In this document: positions 1-8,622 of the stretch, in pieces
How positions within the stretch are numbered: the first letter of the stretch is position 1
Layout of the letters: the number at the start of each line of letters is the position of its first letter
DNA from: Bacteroidota bacterium
Lineage (GTDB): Bacteria > Bacteroidota > Bacteroidia > B-17B0 > Aurantibacillaceae
Reading direction: 5' to 3'
Assembly (NCBI GenBank): GCA_013298715.1
Contig: JAAFIQ010000008.1
Coordinates: 62,001 to 126,000, forward strand
DNA: 64,000 nucleotides
Notes under the pieces: generated by a model
Database searches by the model: none
What the model was told of the DNA's origin: nothing
The model's input: the letters and a program-made list of their open reading frames with translations, nothing else
Position numbers and translations under genes: made by a program

Positions 1-1
1 A

Positions 2-1837
2 AATTTAATCGTATACTACAACATCTCTAAACAAACCGATAGTTGCGATTTACTTTGTAGGTTAGCTATAAATCTTTGTAATGAGACTAACAATAATTAT
101 TTTAAAAAAGAGTTGTTTCAGTTACAAGGCGGAATGATGTATTATAAAGGTTATGCTGATAGTTCATTGGTTTATTATTTAAAATCACTTAAACTCAACG
201 AGGATTTAAAAGATTCTTTAGGCATTTCCAACGCTCTAATGGGTCTATCCATTGTTTATTCTAATACTGATAAAAAAAGGCAATTAGAGTATATTGATAA
301 AGCAATTGCTTTAAAATTTAGGTTTAAGGATACCTTAGGCTTAATTAAGGCTTATAGCTTTAAAGCTATATATTACAGAAGCGAGAACGTTGACTCTTCG
401 TTAAAATATGGCCGTTTTGCATTAAACCAAAACTTAAAAACACAAAATTTAATTGAAAGAGCATCTTTATTTAATGAGTTAGGCACATTTTATATGATGA
501 AGAATTCTTGCGATTCGGCTATTATGAATACGTTAAAAGCGCTAAAAATTTATGAAAAATTAAATTTTGTAGATGTTTTAAGTGATACTAAAATAACCTT
601 AGCTAACTATTACTTTAATTGTGATAAAATTTCGGCGGCCGAAACCCTTGCGTTAGATGTTTATACAATTGTTTCTAAAAATGATGATGAGGAAGGGTTA
701 AGACGTTCGAGCGAGATATTAGCATCTATTTACGCAAAAAAGCAAGACTTTAAAAACGCATACAATTTTTTTAAAATTAATGTTCAGTATACGGATAGCG
801 TTAACATCAAAATTAATAAACAACAAATTTTAGATGTTTCTACTAAATACGAGACAGAAAAAAAAGATGCAGAAATACAGTTACTTAATAAAGATAAACT
901 AATTGCAAAAAGCGAATCTAAAAAGGAGCAACAGATAAAATTTTTTATTATTGCTATAGCAGTGTTTTTATTATTAATAGCAGCTATATTATATCACAAT
1001 TACAAGAAAAAGTTGAATGCCAATATTCAACTAAATGAACAAAAACAACTTATTGAACAAAAAAATGTATTACTACAAAATCAAGCCGATTTAATAAACG
1101 ATAGTATTGAGTATGCGAAAAAAACTCAAGACAGTATGTTACCAAACACAAACGTTTTACAAGGATTTGTTTCCGATTTTTTTATTTATTATAAGCCTAA
1201 AGATATAATTAGTGGTGATTTTTATTGGATGTACAAAAACGAAAATAGAGTTGTGATTGCCGCCGCAGATTGTACTGGACATGGCGTTCCTGGTGCGTTG
1301 ATGAGTGTAATGGGCCATAATGCCCTAGATTCTGCTTACCGGGAATTAGAAAATTGTAGTCCTCCGAACGTTATTAGTTATCTTGATAAATTTATTAAAA
1401 ACAAAACAATTGGTGAAGGCAATGCGTCTGCAAATGTAGACGGAATGGCAATCAGCATTATTGAACTGCTTAAAGACGCAAAAAAAATAAATTATTCAAG
1501 CGCTAAACAACCTATTTATATTATTCAAGCAGGTGAATTAATTGAATTAAAAGCCAATAGTTTTTCCGTGGGTTCTTTACAAAATCAATCTGTAACCGGG
1601 GGAGAATTTCAACTACAATCAGGAGATTGCATATATCTTTTTTCTGATGGATATGTAGATCAAAAAGGAGGACAAGATAAACGTAAATTTATGTCGGCGA
1701 AATTTAAGCAATTACTAATTCAAATTGTAGAGAAAAGCTCAGCACAACAAAAGGAAATTATCTCATCTACGATGGAGGCTTGGAAAGGCAACAACACACA
1801 AATTGATGACATGTTAATTATAGGATTAAAAATTTAG
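2..1837 (+). CDS. TPR-sensor SpoIIE/PP2C-type serine phosphatase (5' end outside window)
   Basis: The frame is open from base 2 with no stop, so the gene begins before the window; a TTG at 113 is only an internal codon. The visible 611 residues hold tetratricopeptide-like helical repeats (about residues 1-270), a coiled coil, one membrane segment (about 314-333), a second coiled coil, then a SpoIIE/PP2C phosphatase domain with the SGDFYW, DCTGHGVPGALMS and FSDGYVDQ signatures. Family knowledge: such proteins dephosphorylate anti-sigma-factor antagonists or act in similar partner-switching signalling, with the TPR part as the sensor. The topology suggests a periplasmic TPR domain and a cytoplasmic phosphatase. 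A second SpoIIE phosphatase with another sensor lies at 43319-45598. The partner is unknown. Confidence 0.9.
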   Translation, partial: NLIVYYNISKQTDSCDLLCRLAINLCNETNNNYFKKELFQLQGGMMYYKGYADSSLVYYLKSLKLNEDLKDSLGISNALMGLSIVYSNTDKKRQLEYIDKAIALKFRFKDTLGLIKAYSFKAIYYRSENVDSSLKYGRFALNQNLKTQNLIERASLFNELGTFYMMKNSCDSAIMNTLKALKIYEKLNFVDVLSDTKITLANYYFNCDKISAAETLALDVYTIVSKNDDEEGLRRSSEILASIYAKKQDFKNAYNFFKINVQYTDSVNIKINKQQILDVSTKYETEKKDAEIQLLNKDKLIAKSESKKEQQIKFFIIAIAVFLLLIAAILYHNYKKKLNANIQLNEQKQLIEQKNVLLQNQADLINDSIEYAKKTQDSMLPNTNVLQGFVSDFFIYYKPKDIISGDFYWMYKNENRVVIAAADCTGHGVPGALMSVMGHNALDSAYRELENCSPPNVISYLDKFIKNKTIGEGNASANVDGMAISIIELLKDAKKINYSSAKQPIYIIQAGELIELKANSFSVGSLQNQSVTGGEFQLQSGDCIYLFSDGYVDQKGGQDKRKFMSAKFKQLLIQIVEKSSAQQKEIISSTMEAWKGNNTQIDDMLIIGLKI

Positions 1838-2165
1838 TAAACTTAATTATTCTCACAAAACAGATTAATACTTAAGGTTGAGATAAAGTATGTTTAGACT
1901 CGATTTATCATTAAATTTTTAATATTTTTTGATATAAAATGATAGACGTATTTTTCGCCGTTCCTTTTGCTAGCCCACAAACTAAAAAAACACCTTCTAG
2001 ATAAATGCATAGCCATGATGATGAAATTTTTTTATATTTAGTTAAAAGCATAACTCAACTTATTATAAAAAAGTTTTCCTTGAGTGAAACAAAACCTCAC
2101 TATGATTTAGTATATTTGGTATAAGAGCCAAGGCAATTTTTTAGTAACACTGAACTATAATTCTA
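1838..2165. other. AT-rich intergenic region
   Basis: This 328-base gap holds no convincing gene on either strand and no tRNA-like cloverleaf. The only recognisable element is a promoter-like box near its right end, upstream of the Crp/Fnr regulator. Confidence 0.6.
2111..2118 (+). promoter_or_regulatory. Bacteroidota -7 promoter box for the Crp/Fnr gene
   Basis: TATATTTG matches the TAnnTTTG -7 consensus used by the primary sigma factor of Bacteroidota and lies about 48 bases before the ATG at 2166. No TTG at the usual -33 distance is obvious, so this is a partial match only. Confidence 0.4.
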
Positions 2166-2747
2166 ATGAACAAATTATCATTGCAAAGCTACATCAACAA
2201 TCTGTTGCCAATGCCGGCAAATAAAACTATGCTAATTGCAAATCAGTTCAAGGAATATGAGTTGCCTAAAAACGAGCTGCTAATAAAAGAAAGTAAACTG
2301 TGCAAGGAGACTTATTTTTTAGAAAGTGGATTTATTCGGTCTTATATACGCGATAATAATGGCAACGAAGTAACAACCAACATTTTTTCAGCACCATGTT
2401 TTGTAAATGATTTTTTGGCATTTTTTAAACAGCAGCCAGCAAATGAAAATTTTCAAACACTTACCCAGTGCGTGCTTCAAAAAATGAGTTACGAGTTGGT
2501 GCAAACAAATTTTCACACACACCCTGAATTTAGAGAGTTTGGGCGGATAATGCTGGTAACCAATTATTCAGCGCTGCAAAGTAGAATGTTGGCAATGATA
2601 AAGGACACTGCCGAAGAACGTTATTTAAAAATGCTTAAACAACACCCAGAAATTTTTCAAAATATTCCATTAAAAATTATAGCATCCTATTTAGGAATCA
2701 CAGACACTTCATTGAGCAGAATACGCAAAGAAACAATTTTAAAGTAA
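2166..2747 (+). CDS. Crp/Fnr family transcriptional regulator
   Basis: This 193-residue protein has the size and plan of the Crp/Fnr family: an N-terminal cyclic-nucleotide-binding-type beta barrel (about 20-120, including YFLESGFIRSY) and a C-terminal winged helix (about 145-193) with a helix-turn-helix reading IASYLGITDTSLSRIRK. No FNR-type cysteine cluster is seen. The group is common in Bacteroidota and often controls a neighbouring gene; the membrane protein 77 bases downstream is the natural candidate. The effector cannot be told from sequence. Confidence 0.88.
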   Translation: MNKLSLQSYINNLLPMPANKTMLIANQFKEYELPKNELLIKESKLCKETYFLESGFIRSYIRDNNGNEVTTNIFSAPCFVNDFLAFFKQQPANENFQTLTQCVLQKMSYELVQTNFHTHPEFREFGRIMLVTNYSALQSRMLAMIKDTAEERYLKMLKQHPEIFQNIPLKIIASYLGITDTSLSRIRKETILK

Positions 2748-2766
2748 TTTCTTGCCAAATGACAAG

Positions 2767-2795
2767 TTGTATTTACTATTAATCTCTCAACTTTG
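2767..2795 (+). promoter_or_regulatory. Promoter of the membrane protein gene
   Basis: TTG at 2767-2769 and CAACTTTG at 2788-2795 are 18 bases apart. This fits the Bacteroidota TTTG / TAnnTTTG promoter with one mismatch in the -7 box. The ATG at 2825 follows about 30 bases later, supporting that start over the TTG at 2801. Confidence 0.45.
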
Positions 2796-2824
2796 TACCA
2801 TTGTTTCACTTAATAATTTATACA

Positions 2825-3559
2825 ATGGAAATTTTTACAAGCACAGTACCGCAATGGGTTTCAATTCTGTTTTTATTGATTATCCCAATACCAGTTTTAA
2901 TGATTGCTAATATTGCAAGGCAAGTCGCAATAAACGCAGGCTTTGAACTCCAAAAACCAAAGCAGGTGTTTTTATACGTCCTATTATTTTTTGCTATTTA
3001 TTTTTGTTATGTATCCACAATGAGTTTTACTGGGCTTTTTCAACAAAACACATTGCCACCACTGATTGTACTGCTCACTACATTGCCTTTGCTCATTTTT
3101 TTTACGTTGATAGTTTCTAATTTAAAGGTTTACAAAAAAATTATCGAAAGCCTTAGTTTAGATGCGATTGTATTGGTACATGTATTTAGGTTTATAGGGA
3201 TTTTCTTTTTAATACTGAATGCCTACGGCGCAATTCCTACAAAATTCGCTTACATTGCTGGGTTTGGAGATATTGCTACTGCTGTTACCAGTATTTTTGT
3301 GGCAAAGGCTATTAAAAGTAAAAAGCGGTATGCAAAAAAATTAACCTTGGCTTGGAATATATTCGGAATTTTAGATATCGTTTCAGTCTTAACAGCCGCA
3401 ATTGTTACCACAAAACTTTCAATAGAAACAGGGTCACAAGACGTTTTAGAAATTACAAAATTTCCTTTCTGTTTAATTCCGGGTTTTGCACCAGCCACAA
3501 TATTATTTCTACATTTTATAGTGTTTAAAAAATTAGTGAAGGATAGAGACAGGAGTTAA
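2825..3559 (+). CDS. Polytopic membrane protein of unknown function
   Basis: About 244 residues with six or seven hydrophobic segments and short charged loops, so an inner-membrane protein. I do not recognise the family. The frame opens at a TTG at 2801, but the ATG at 2825 is preferred because a promoter-like element ends at 2795 and a leader of normal length then fits. It follows the Crp/Fnr gene on the same strand and may be its target; that is inference from position only. Confidence 0.75.
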   Translation: MEIFTSTVPQWVSILFLLIIPIPVLMIANIARQVAINAGFELQKPKQVFLYVLLFFAIYFCYVSTMSFTGLFQQNTLPPLIVLLTTLPLLIFFTLIVSNLKVYKKIIESLSLDAIVLVHVFRFIGIFFLILNAYGAIPTKFAYIAGFGDIATAVTSIFVAKAIKSKKRYAKKLTLAWNIFGILDIVSVLTAAIVTTKLSIETGSQDVLEITKFPFCLIPGFAPATILFLHFIVFKKLVKDRDRS

Positions 3560-3600
3560 CAATAACCAGTTTAATGAAAGATAATTAAATCAACGTGTTT

Positions 3601-4551
3601 ATGGATAGAAATAAAAAAACCATACAAATTACAGTTTTTAAAATTTTAGTTTTTTGGGTGCTTCCTTGCCAAGCACAAAAACTAAATTGGATACCTTTTG
3701 AATGGAGCGGTTATCAAGCAAAAACAAGATATTTTAATAAATCTGCAATAATGATTAATTGTAAAATTGATACATTAAACTATTCTTTTAAAATGCAGTT
3801 TGATTTGGGTGCAACCAAAACAGTAATCTATGGCAAAACATTTCAATCGTTCCAAAACGAATTTGCAATTTATGAAAACAAACTCGACACGCTTAAAAAG
3901 TTTTGGTACAATGGGAAACAGTATCCTGTTTATAAATCCATCGATTTAAGTTTAGGTAATGTTAGGTTTAAAAAAGTGTCAATTGGTAAGTATAGTGATT
4001 TTGGTTATAAACAAGTTTTGGATTCAATTGATTTTTCAAGACCAATAACAATAGGTACAATTGCTCCAGATTTATTTAAGGATAAATTTTTAATAATTGA
4101 TTATCCAAACAATAGAATAGCCTGTGCAAGCAAATTACCGGCTCAATTTAAAGAGGTTAATTTTACTTCAATAAAAAATGAGAATGGAAGAATTTTTGTT
4201 CCTGTAGAAATTAATGGAAAAGTTGAATATCTTCTTTTCGATACAGGTATAGCTATGTTTCCTTTGCTTACCACTCAAAAAAATGCGCTAGCAATAGCTC
4301 AGTCAGCCATTCAGGACTCTATTGATGTAACTACCTGGGGGAAAAATTATTTTGTGTTTGGGAATAAAATAAACAAAACATTAAAACTTGGAAATAAAGA
4401 ACTGCCAAATGACATTGTTTACTACGATAAAACAGAGCAGTTTGATTGGTGGTTTGAAAGAGATAAATTTTGGGGCATTATTGGCAATTCTTATTTTAAA
4501 AATAATATTTTAATAATTGATTACAAGAGCGGGAAGCTTGGGGTTAAATAA
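3601..4551 (+). CDS. Secreted two-lobed aspartyl-protease-like protein
   Basis: The protein has an N-terminal signal peptide ending in PCQAQ and about 316 residues. Two similar halves are visible. The first has F-D-L-G-A (Asp about 68) and later an IAPDLF...IIDY segment; the second has F-D-T-G-I (Asp about 214) and ends in IIGNSYF...IIDY. This arrangement is that of retropepsin/pepsin-like aspartic proteases, with one catalytic Asp per lobe. The first lobe has Leu where Thr or Ser is usual, so activity is uncertain. I chose the ATG at 3601 over the GTG at 3595 because it gives a cleaner signal peptide. It is followed by a probable terminator at 4688. Confidence 0.65.
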   Translation: MDRNKKTIQITVFKILVFWVLPCQAQKLNWIPFEWSGYQAKTRYFNKSAIMINCKIDTLNYSFKMQFDLGATKTVIYGKTFQSFQNEFAIYENKLDTLKKFWYNGKQYPVYKSIDLSLGNVRFKKVSIGKYSDFGYKQVLDSIDFSRPITIGTIAPDLFKDKFLIIDYPNNRIACASKLPAQFKEVNFTSIKNENGRIFVPVEINGKVEYLLFDTGIAMFPLLTTQKNALAIAQSAIQDSIDVTTWGKNYFVFGNKINKTLKLGNKELPNDIVYYDKTEQFDWWFERDKFWGIIGNSYFKNNILIIDYKSGKLGVK

Positions 4552-4687
4552 TTTAATACAAAGCATGAAGAATTATCAAAAATCTCTTTCTTTAAAGGTT
4601 TAATGAATAAACTCTTGCCCGAAAAATTGAGTAAGGTTTACTCAGAATTGCAAATTTGTTAATAATAAGAGATTTAAGGCTTAAACT

Positions 4688-4709
4688 CCTTTTTTGTGAA
4701 AAGGTTTTT
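4688..4709 (+). terminator. Probable rho-independent terminator
   Basis: CCTTTT (4688-4693) pairs with AAAAGG (4699-4704) around a five-base loop and is followed by five T residues. It lies 137 bases after the stop of the aspartyl-protease-like gene, far but on the right strand. Confidence 0.4.
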
Positions 4710-4763
4710 GAACTCATTTGAGAAAATCTATACACAAAAAATAGAGTTTTTTTTATTTCGTCT

Positions 4764-4893
4764 GGCTTGATAAAAATTAACTGACTCGTAGTTAGCCCCG
4801 CTTGCTGCTGGTAGGACAGTTCGAAGTATTTATATACATCTTCACTTTGCTGCCCGTGCCCGCCGTAGTCAGTTCGATACAGTTAATTTTTAT
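4764..4893. repeat. Inverted-repeat element, possibly a miniature mobile or structured element
   Basis: A perfect 14-base inverted repeat, ATAAAAATTAACTG at 4770-4783 and its complement at 4880-4893, encloses about 96 bases that are clearly more GC-rich than the flanks. Pairing continues imperfectly inward (TCG at 4786-4788 with CGA at 4875-4877). The left end, from GGCTTGATAAAAATTAACTG at 4764, recurs in slightly changed form on the minus strand at 22461-22494. A shared end at two unrelated intergenic sites suggests an interspersed family; whether it moves or acts as RNA is unknown. Confidence 0.5.
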
Positions 4894-4951
4894 ACATTTT
4901 GAGTGAACCCAAAATAATAATTGAACCTTATTAATTGAGCGCTAAGCCCAA

Positions 4952-5974
4952 TCAATAGCTAAACCCCTTAACCGTATCTACAAACAATTTTACTTTGCTC
5001 TTTTCTAAGTCGGGATAGAGGCCGTGCCCAAGGTTACAAATATAATTTTGTTTATCAAATTGTTTTAGCATGGCGTGTGTTTCTTTTACAATTACCTCTT
5101 CATTAGCGTAAAGCAAACAAGGGTCGGCGTTGCCTTGCAGCGTTTTATTTCCAGCAGCAGTGCGCGCAGCGTTAGCACTAATAGTCCAATCTAAACCTAT
5201 GGTGTTGCAATTTGTTTCACTTATTTTCTTTATAGCGTAATGCGCATCTTTAGCAAAAATGGTTGTTGGAACTTTTCCATCTAATGCGTCTACAATTTTA
5301 CTCATGTAACGTAAAGAAAATTCGTAAAACATACTTTCACTCAAAACGCCCGCCCACGAGTCAAACAACTGAATTAAGTTTACGCCACATTCTATTTGTC
5401 CTTTTAAATAGTTAATGGTGCTTTGGGTTATTTTTTCTAAAAGTGCGTGTGCTAATTCAGGTTGTGTGTATAAAAATTGTTTTGCCTTACTAAAAGTTTT
5501 GCTACCACCACCCTCAACCATATAAGCTAAAATTGTGAATGGTGCGCCAGCAAAACCAATTAAAGGCACGCGGTTATTTAAATTCTTTTTCGAGAGTTGT
5601 AAGGCTTGCATTACATAATTCAAATCTTGCGCTTCGGCAATTTTTAAATTATCAATATCACTTTTAGTTTTTATGGTGTTTCTAAAAAATGGGCCTCGCG
5701 CTTCAATCATTTCGTAAGGTAAACCCATAGCTTCTGGTATTACAAGTATATCGCTAAAAATAATTGCAGCATCAACCCCTAAAATATCTACGGGTTGTAT
5801 AGTAACTTCGGCAGCTAACTCTGGGTTTTTTACAAACTCAATAAAATTTTTTGCTTGCGCGCGCACCGCTCTGTATTCTGGCAAAACTCTGCCTGCTTGT
5901 CGCATTAACCATACAGGAACTCTTTCAACAGGTTTGCCTAGCGCGGCATCAATCAACAATCTATTTTGTAACAT
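4952..5974 (-). CDS. hemE: Uroporphyrinogen decarboxylase
   Basis: At 340 residues this is full length for HemE, the cytoplasmic enzyme that removes four acetate carboxyl groups from uroporphyrinogen III to give coproporphyrinogen III in heme synthesis. The N-terminal signature [15 protein letters not shown] (about 22-36) with substrate-binding arginines, the [10 protein letters not shown] segment and the C-terminal NLGHGLYPD motif are all present. It is the last gene of a leftward run rlmN - polyprenyl synthase - YwqK-like lipoprotein - hemE, with only six bases before it. No other heme gene is in the window. Confidence 0.97.
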   Translation of the reverse strand: MLQNRLLIDAALGKPVERVPVWLMRQAGRVLPEYRAVRAQAKNFIEFVKNPELAAEVTIQPVDILGVDAAIIFSDILVIPEAMGLPYEMIEARGPFFRNTIKTKSDIDNLKIAEAQDLNYVMQALQLSKKNLNNRVPLIGFAGAPFTILAYMVEGGGSKTFSKAKQFLYTQPELAHALLEKITQSTINYLKGQIECGVNLIQLFDSWAGVLSESMFYEFSLRYMSKIVDALDGKVPTTIFAKDAHYAIKKISETNCNTIGLDWTISANAARTAAGNKTLQGNADPCLLYANEEVIVKETHAMLKQFDKQNYICNLGHGLYPDLEKSKVKLFVDTVKGFSY

Positions 5975-5980
5975 TGTATA

Positions 5981-6508
5981 TTATTTATTTAAAACTTCTT
6001 TATCGCGGTTGTATATAATTGTTTTTTGCAAGGTTCCAATAGAATCAAAAAATTGCCAAATACTGTCTCTTTGATCTTGTTTATAAAAACCTGTATAGCG
6101 TAGTTTCCCGTCCTCATAGTACACTTTGTTTATACCATCACGCAAACCCTTGTCATAATGCAATTCGCTCCAAGGCAAACCATTGTTATAAAAACTCATC
6201 CATTGTCCGTGACGTTTACCAAATCTAAACTGACCAGTAAATTTAGTAATGCCGTTTTTATATTTATCCACATAATCGCCTGTGTAGGTACTATCTGGTG
6301 GCATAATCAATAACGGATTTAATCTTTTTAAAGAGTCAACTGTTATTTTTTGTTGAACCTTTGAAATGGAATCGGCAATAATTTTTTCTTTTGCTTTCAA
6401 TGTTTTCTCGTCATCAGGATTACAGTTAGTCAATAAACTGATTAAAAAGCAAATACAAACTTTAATAAATATGCCTTTTAAATTTCTATTTTTTTCGTTC
6501 AATTGCAT
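5981..6508 (-). CDS. YwqK/MORN-repeat lipoprotein
   Basis: This 175-residue protein starts with a basic region and hydrophobic stretch ending in a cysteine (LLTNC), which looks like a lipoprotein signal with an unusual Asn before the Cys. The body has MORN-like repeats such as GQFRFGKRHGQWMSFY and DGKLRYTGFY. Databases often call such proteins YwqK-family antitoxin components, but nothing here indicates a toxin-antitoxin role. Its start overlaps the end of the polyprenyl synthase gene by 23 bases, so the two are probably co-translated. Function is unknown; an outer-membrane location is inferred. Confidence 0.75.
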   Translation of the reverse strand: MQLNEKNRNLKGIFIKVCICFLISLLTNCNPDDEKTLKAKEKIIADSISKVQQKITVDSLKRLNPLLIMPPDSTYTGDYVDKYKNGITKFTGQFRFGKRHGQWMSFYNNGLPWSELHYDKGLRDGINKVYYEDGKLRYTGFYKQDQRDSIWQFFDSIGTLQKTIIYNRDKEVLNK

Positions 6509-7463
6509 AAATAACTAATTTTTCTAGACTTTGTTTTGCGGCATTATTAGGAAACTTTTCTAAAACACTTAGTGCTTTTTGTTTGTACTCTAACATTACC
6601 TTGTGTGTGTATGCCACACCACCTTTATCAATCACAAATTTAATAACTTCATTTACCTTTTCACTTTCCTCATTATGATTTTTTACATAATTAATAATTT
6701 TACGTTTTTCTAACCAGCTACAATTATTTAATGCGTAAATTAAAGGCAAGGTCATTTTCTTTTCTTTAATATCAATACCAGTTGGCTTTCCTATGCTATC
6801 ATCGCCACCAAAATCAAACAAATCATCTTTTATCTGAAAAGCAATTCCGGTAAGTGTGCCAAACTCTTTGGCAATTGCAATGTCTTGTGCGTTTGTTGAA
6901 ACAGATGCTACACCTGCCGCACAACATGCTGCTATTAGCGTTGCTGTTTTTTTTGTAATTATTTCAAAGTAAATTTCTTCGCTAATGTCTAACCTTCTGG
7001 CTTTTTCAATTTGTAATAATTCCCCTTCACTCATTTCCTTTACCGCATTGGTAACAATTTTGAGTAAGTGAAAATCTTCGTTTTCAATAGAAAGTAAAAG
7101 TCCTTTTGACAATAAAAAATCACCTATCAAAACAGCAATTTTATTTTTCCATAAAGCATTTACACTAAAAAAACTTCTTCGCTCGTTGCTGTCATCTACC
7201 ACATCATCATGCACCAAAGTTGCTGTGTGCAGTAGTTCAATTAACGCCGCTGCACGGTGTGTACTCTCATTAACTTCTCCAAAACTTTGAGCGCTTAAAA
7301 ACGTAAACATAGGGCGTACTTGTTTGCCCTTGCGTTTTACAATATAGGCTGTTATTTTTTCAAGCAACGGTACACTACTTTTCATAGCACCTTTAAACTT
7401 CCCTTCAAAAGTATTAAGATGCTCTATTATTGGTTGCTTTATTTCGTTTACCGCTTTGCTCAA
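6486..7463 (-). CDS. Polyprenyl diphosphate synthase (long-chain, IspB-like)
   Basis: The 325-residue protein carries both aspartate-rich motifs of trans-prenyltransferases: DDVVD (86-90, followed by NERR) and DDLFD (213-217, preceded by FQIK). It should condense isopentenyl diphosphate onto an allylic primer to make the side chain of menaquinone, which complex I further along the window would reduce. Chain length cannot be read reliably. The likely start is TTG at 7463; no ATG is available nearby and the N-terminus then matches family length. It lies between rlmN and the YwqK-like gene in one leftward operon. Confidence 0.92.
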   Translation of the reverse strand: MSKAVNEIKQPIIEHLNTFEGKFKGAMKSSVPLLEKITAYIVKRKGKQVRPMFTFLSAQSFGEVNESTHRAAALIELLHTATLVHDDVVDDSNERRSFFSVNALWKNKIAVLIGDFLLSKGLLLSIENEDFHLLKIVTNAVKEMSEGELLQIEKARRLDISEEIYFEIITKKTATLIAACCAAGVASVSTNAQDIAIAKEFGTLTGIAFQIKDDLFDFGGDDSIGKPTGIDIKEKKMTLPLIYALNNCSWLEKRKIINYVKNHNEESEKVNEVIKFVIDKGGVAYTHKVMLEYKQKALSVLEKFPNNAAKQSLEKLVIYAIERKK

Positions 7464-7488
7464 GAGGGATAAATATAATTTATTTTAA

Positions 7489-8550
7489 CTACTTAATTAA
7501 CTGTTGCGCTAATTTATTTTTGTTTGCCAATTGTCCACAGGCGGCATCAATATCCTTTCCCCTACTTTTTCTTACATTACAAATAATACCATTATTTGCA
7601 AGGTGGTTGGTAAATTCCCGTAAACGAGCAGGACTTGTTTGCTTAAATTCTCCGTCATCAATTGGGTTGTATTCAATAATATTTACTTTGCTCTTTACTC
7701 GTTTGCAATAATCTGCCAACTCTTGCGCATCTTCTATACTATCATTAAAATCATTAAACACAATGTATTCAAAGGTAGGGCGTGTGCCGGTTTTGGTATA
7801 AAAATAAAGCATAGCATCAGCCAAATTATCTAAGGTGTTTGTTTCGTTAATTGGCATAATGTGGTTTCGTTTAGCATCATTAGCTGCATGTAAAGAAAGG
7901 GCTAAATTAAATTTCACCTCATCATCCCCTAATTTAGCTATCATCTTTGAAACGCCTGCTGTACTTACAGTTATACGCTTAGCGGACATTCCCAAACCGT
8001 TAGGCGAAGTAATTTTATCTACCGAAAGTAAAACTTCATTGTAGTTTAACAGCGGTTCGCCCATACCCATATACACAATATTGGTAAGATTAGTGTTATA
8101 TTGTTGCAAGGCAGTGTTTTTAACTAGTACAATTTGGTCAAAAATTTCATCGGCATTTAAGTTGCGCATGCGTTTTAATTTACCCGTTGCACAAAACTTA
8201 CATGTAAGGCTGCACCCAACTTGGGAAGAGATACAAGCTGTCATACGCTCTTCCTTTGGAATTAAAACACTCTCAACCACATAATTATCGTGCAATTTCA
8301 TAGCGCACTTTATTGTTCCGTCATTGCTGATTTGTTTTTCACTTATTTCAACCGCATTGATAACAAAATTTGTTTCTAAATACTCTCTCAGGTTTTTAGA
8401 GAGGTTGCTCATTTCATGAAACGAAGTGGCGCGCTTTGCCCATAACCAATCGTAAACTTGTTTGGCTCTAAAGCTTGGCTCATTAATGGTAGAAAACAAT
8501 TCTGTTAGTTGCGATAGCTCTAAGGATCGTATGTCTTTTTTTGTTGTCAA
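7489..8550 (-). CDS. rlmN: 23S rRNA (adenine-2503-C2) / tRNA (adenine-37-C2) methyltransferase RlmN
   Basis: A 353-residue radical SAM enzyme that methylates C2 of A2503 in 23S rRNA and of A37 in some tRNAs. The iron-sulfur motif C113-x3-C117-x2-C120 is present, as is the C-terminal VRKSRGKDIDAACGQL segment with the methyl-carrying cysteine (about 338). The start is TTG at 8550, and the MTTKKDIRSLELSQL beginning fits homologues, so a downstream start is unlikely. It is the first gene of the leftward operon and is divergent from the amidohydrolase gene. Confidence 0.96.
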   Translation of the reverse strand: MTTKKDIRSLELSQLTELFSTINEPSFRAKQVYDWLWAKRATSFHEMSNLSKNLREYLETNFVINAVEISEKQISNDGTIKCAMKLHDNYVVESVLIPKEERMTACISSQVGCSLTCKFCATGKLKRMRNLNADEIFDQIVLVKNTALQQYNTNLTNIVYMGMGEPLLNYNEVLLSVDKITSPNGLGMSAKRITVSTAGVSKMIAKLGDDEVKFNLALSLHAANDAKRNHIMPINETNTLDNLADAMLYFYTKTGTRPTFEYIVFNDFNDSIEDAQELADYCKRVKSKVNIIEYNPIDDGEFKQTSPARLREFTNHLANNGIICNVRKSRGKDIDAACGQLANKNKLAQQLIK

Positions 8551-8622
8551 AGTTAGGAGTAAAGTTACTAAAGAATTCTGTTATAGCCCTACATCTTCGC
8601 TAATAATTAATTACTTTTAGCC

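Larger units (their letters stand above)
4552..4951. other. Intergenic region with terminator and repeat element
   Basis: This 400-base gap between the convergent aspartyl-protease-like gene and hemE has no coding frame I can support. It contains a terminator-like hairpin (4688-4709) and an inverted-repeat element with a more GC-rich interior (4764-4893). Confidence 0.6.

Noticed and set aside
1838-2165. Possible small RNA or tRNA in the gap
   Set aside because: I found no cloverleaf, strong hairpin with T run or conserved motif by eye; only a promoter box is supported.
5981-6508. YwqK-like protein as part of a toxin-antitoxin pair
   Set aside because: The name is a database habit. There is no toxin-like neighbour, and the protein is a lipoprotein with MORN repeats.
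7430-8284. Plus-strand open frames opposite rlmN
   Set aside because: They are antisense to a gene with complete radical SAM motifs and show no features of their own.
8548-8555. TAACTTTG promoter-like box on the minus strand overlapping the rlmN start
   Set aside because: If used it would leave no leader for the TTG start, and the protein N-terminus from that TTG matches the family. It is probably chance in AT-rich DNA.
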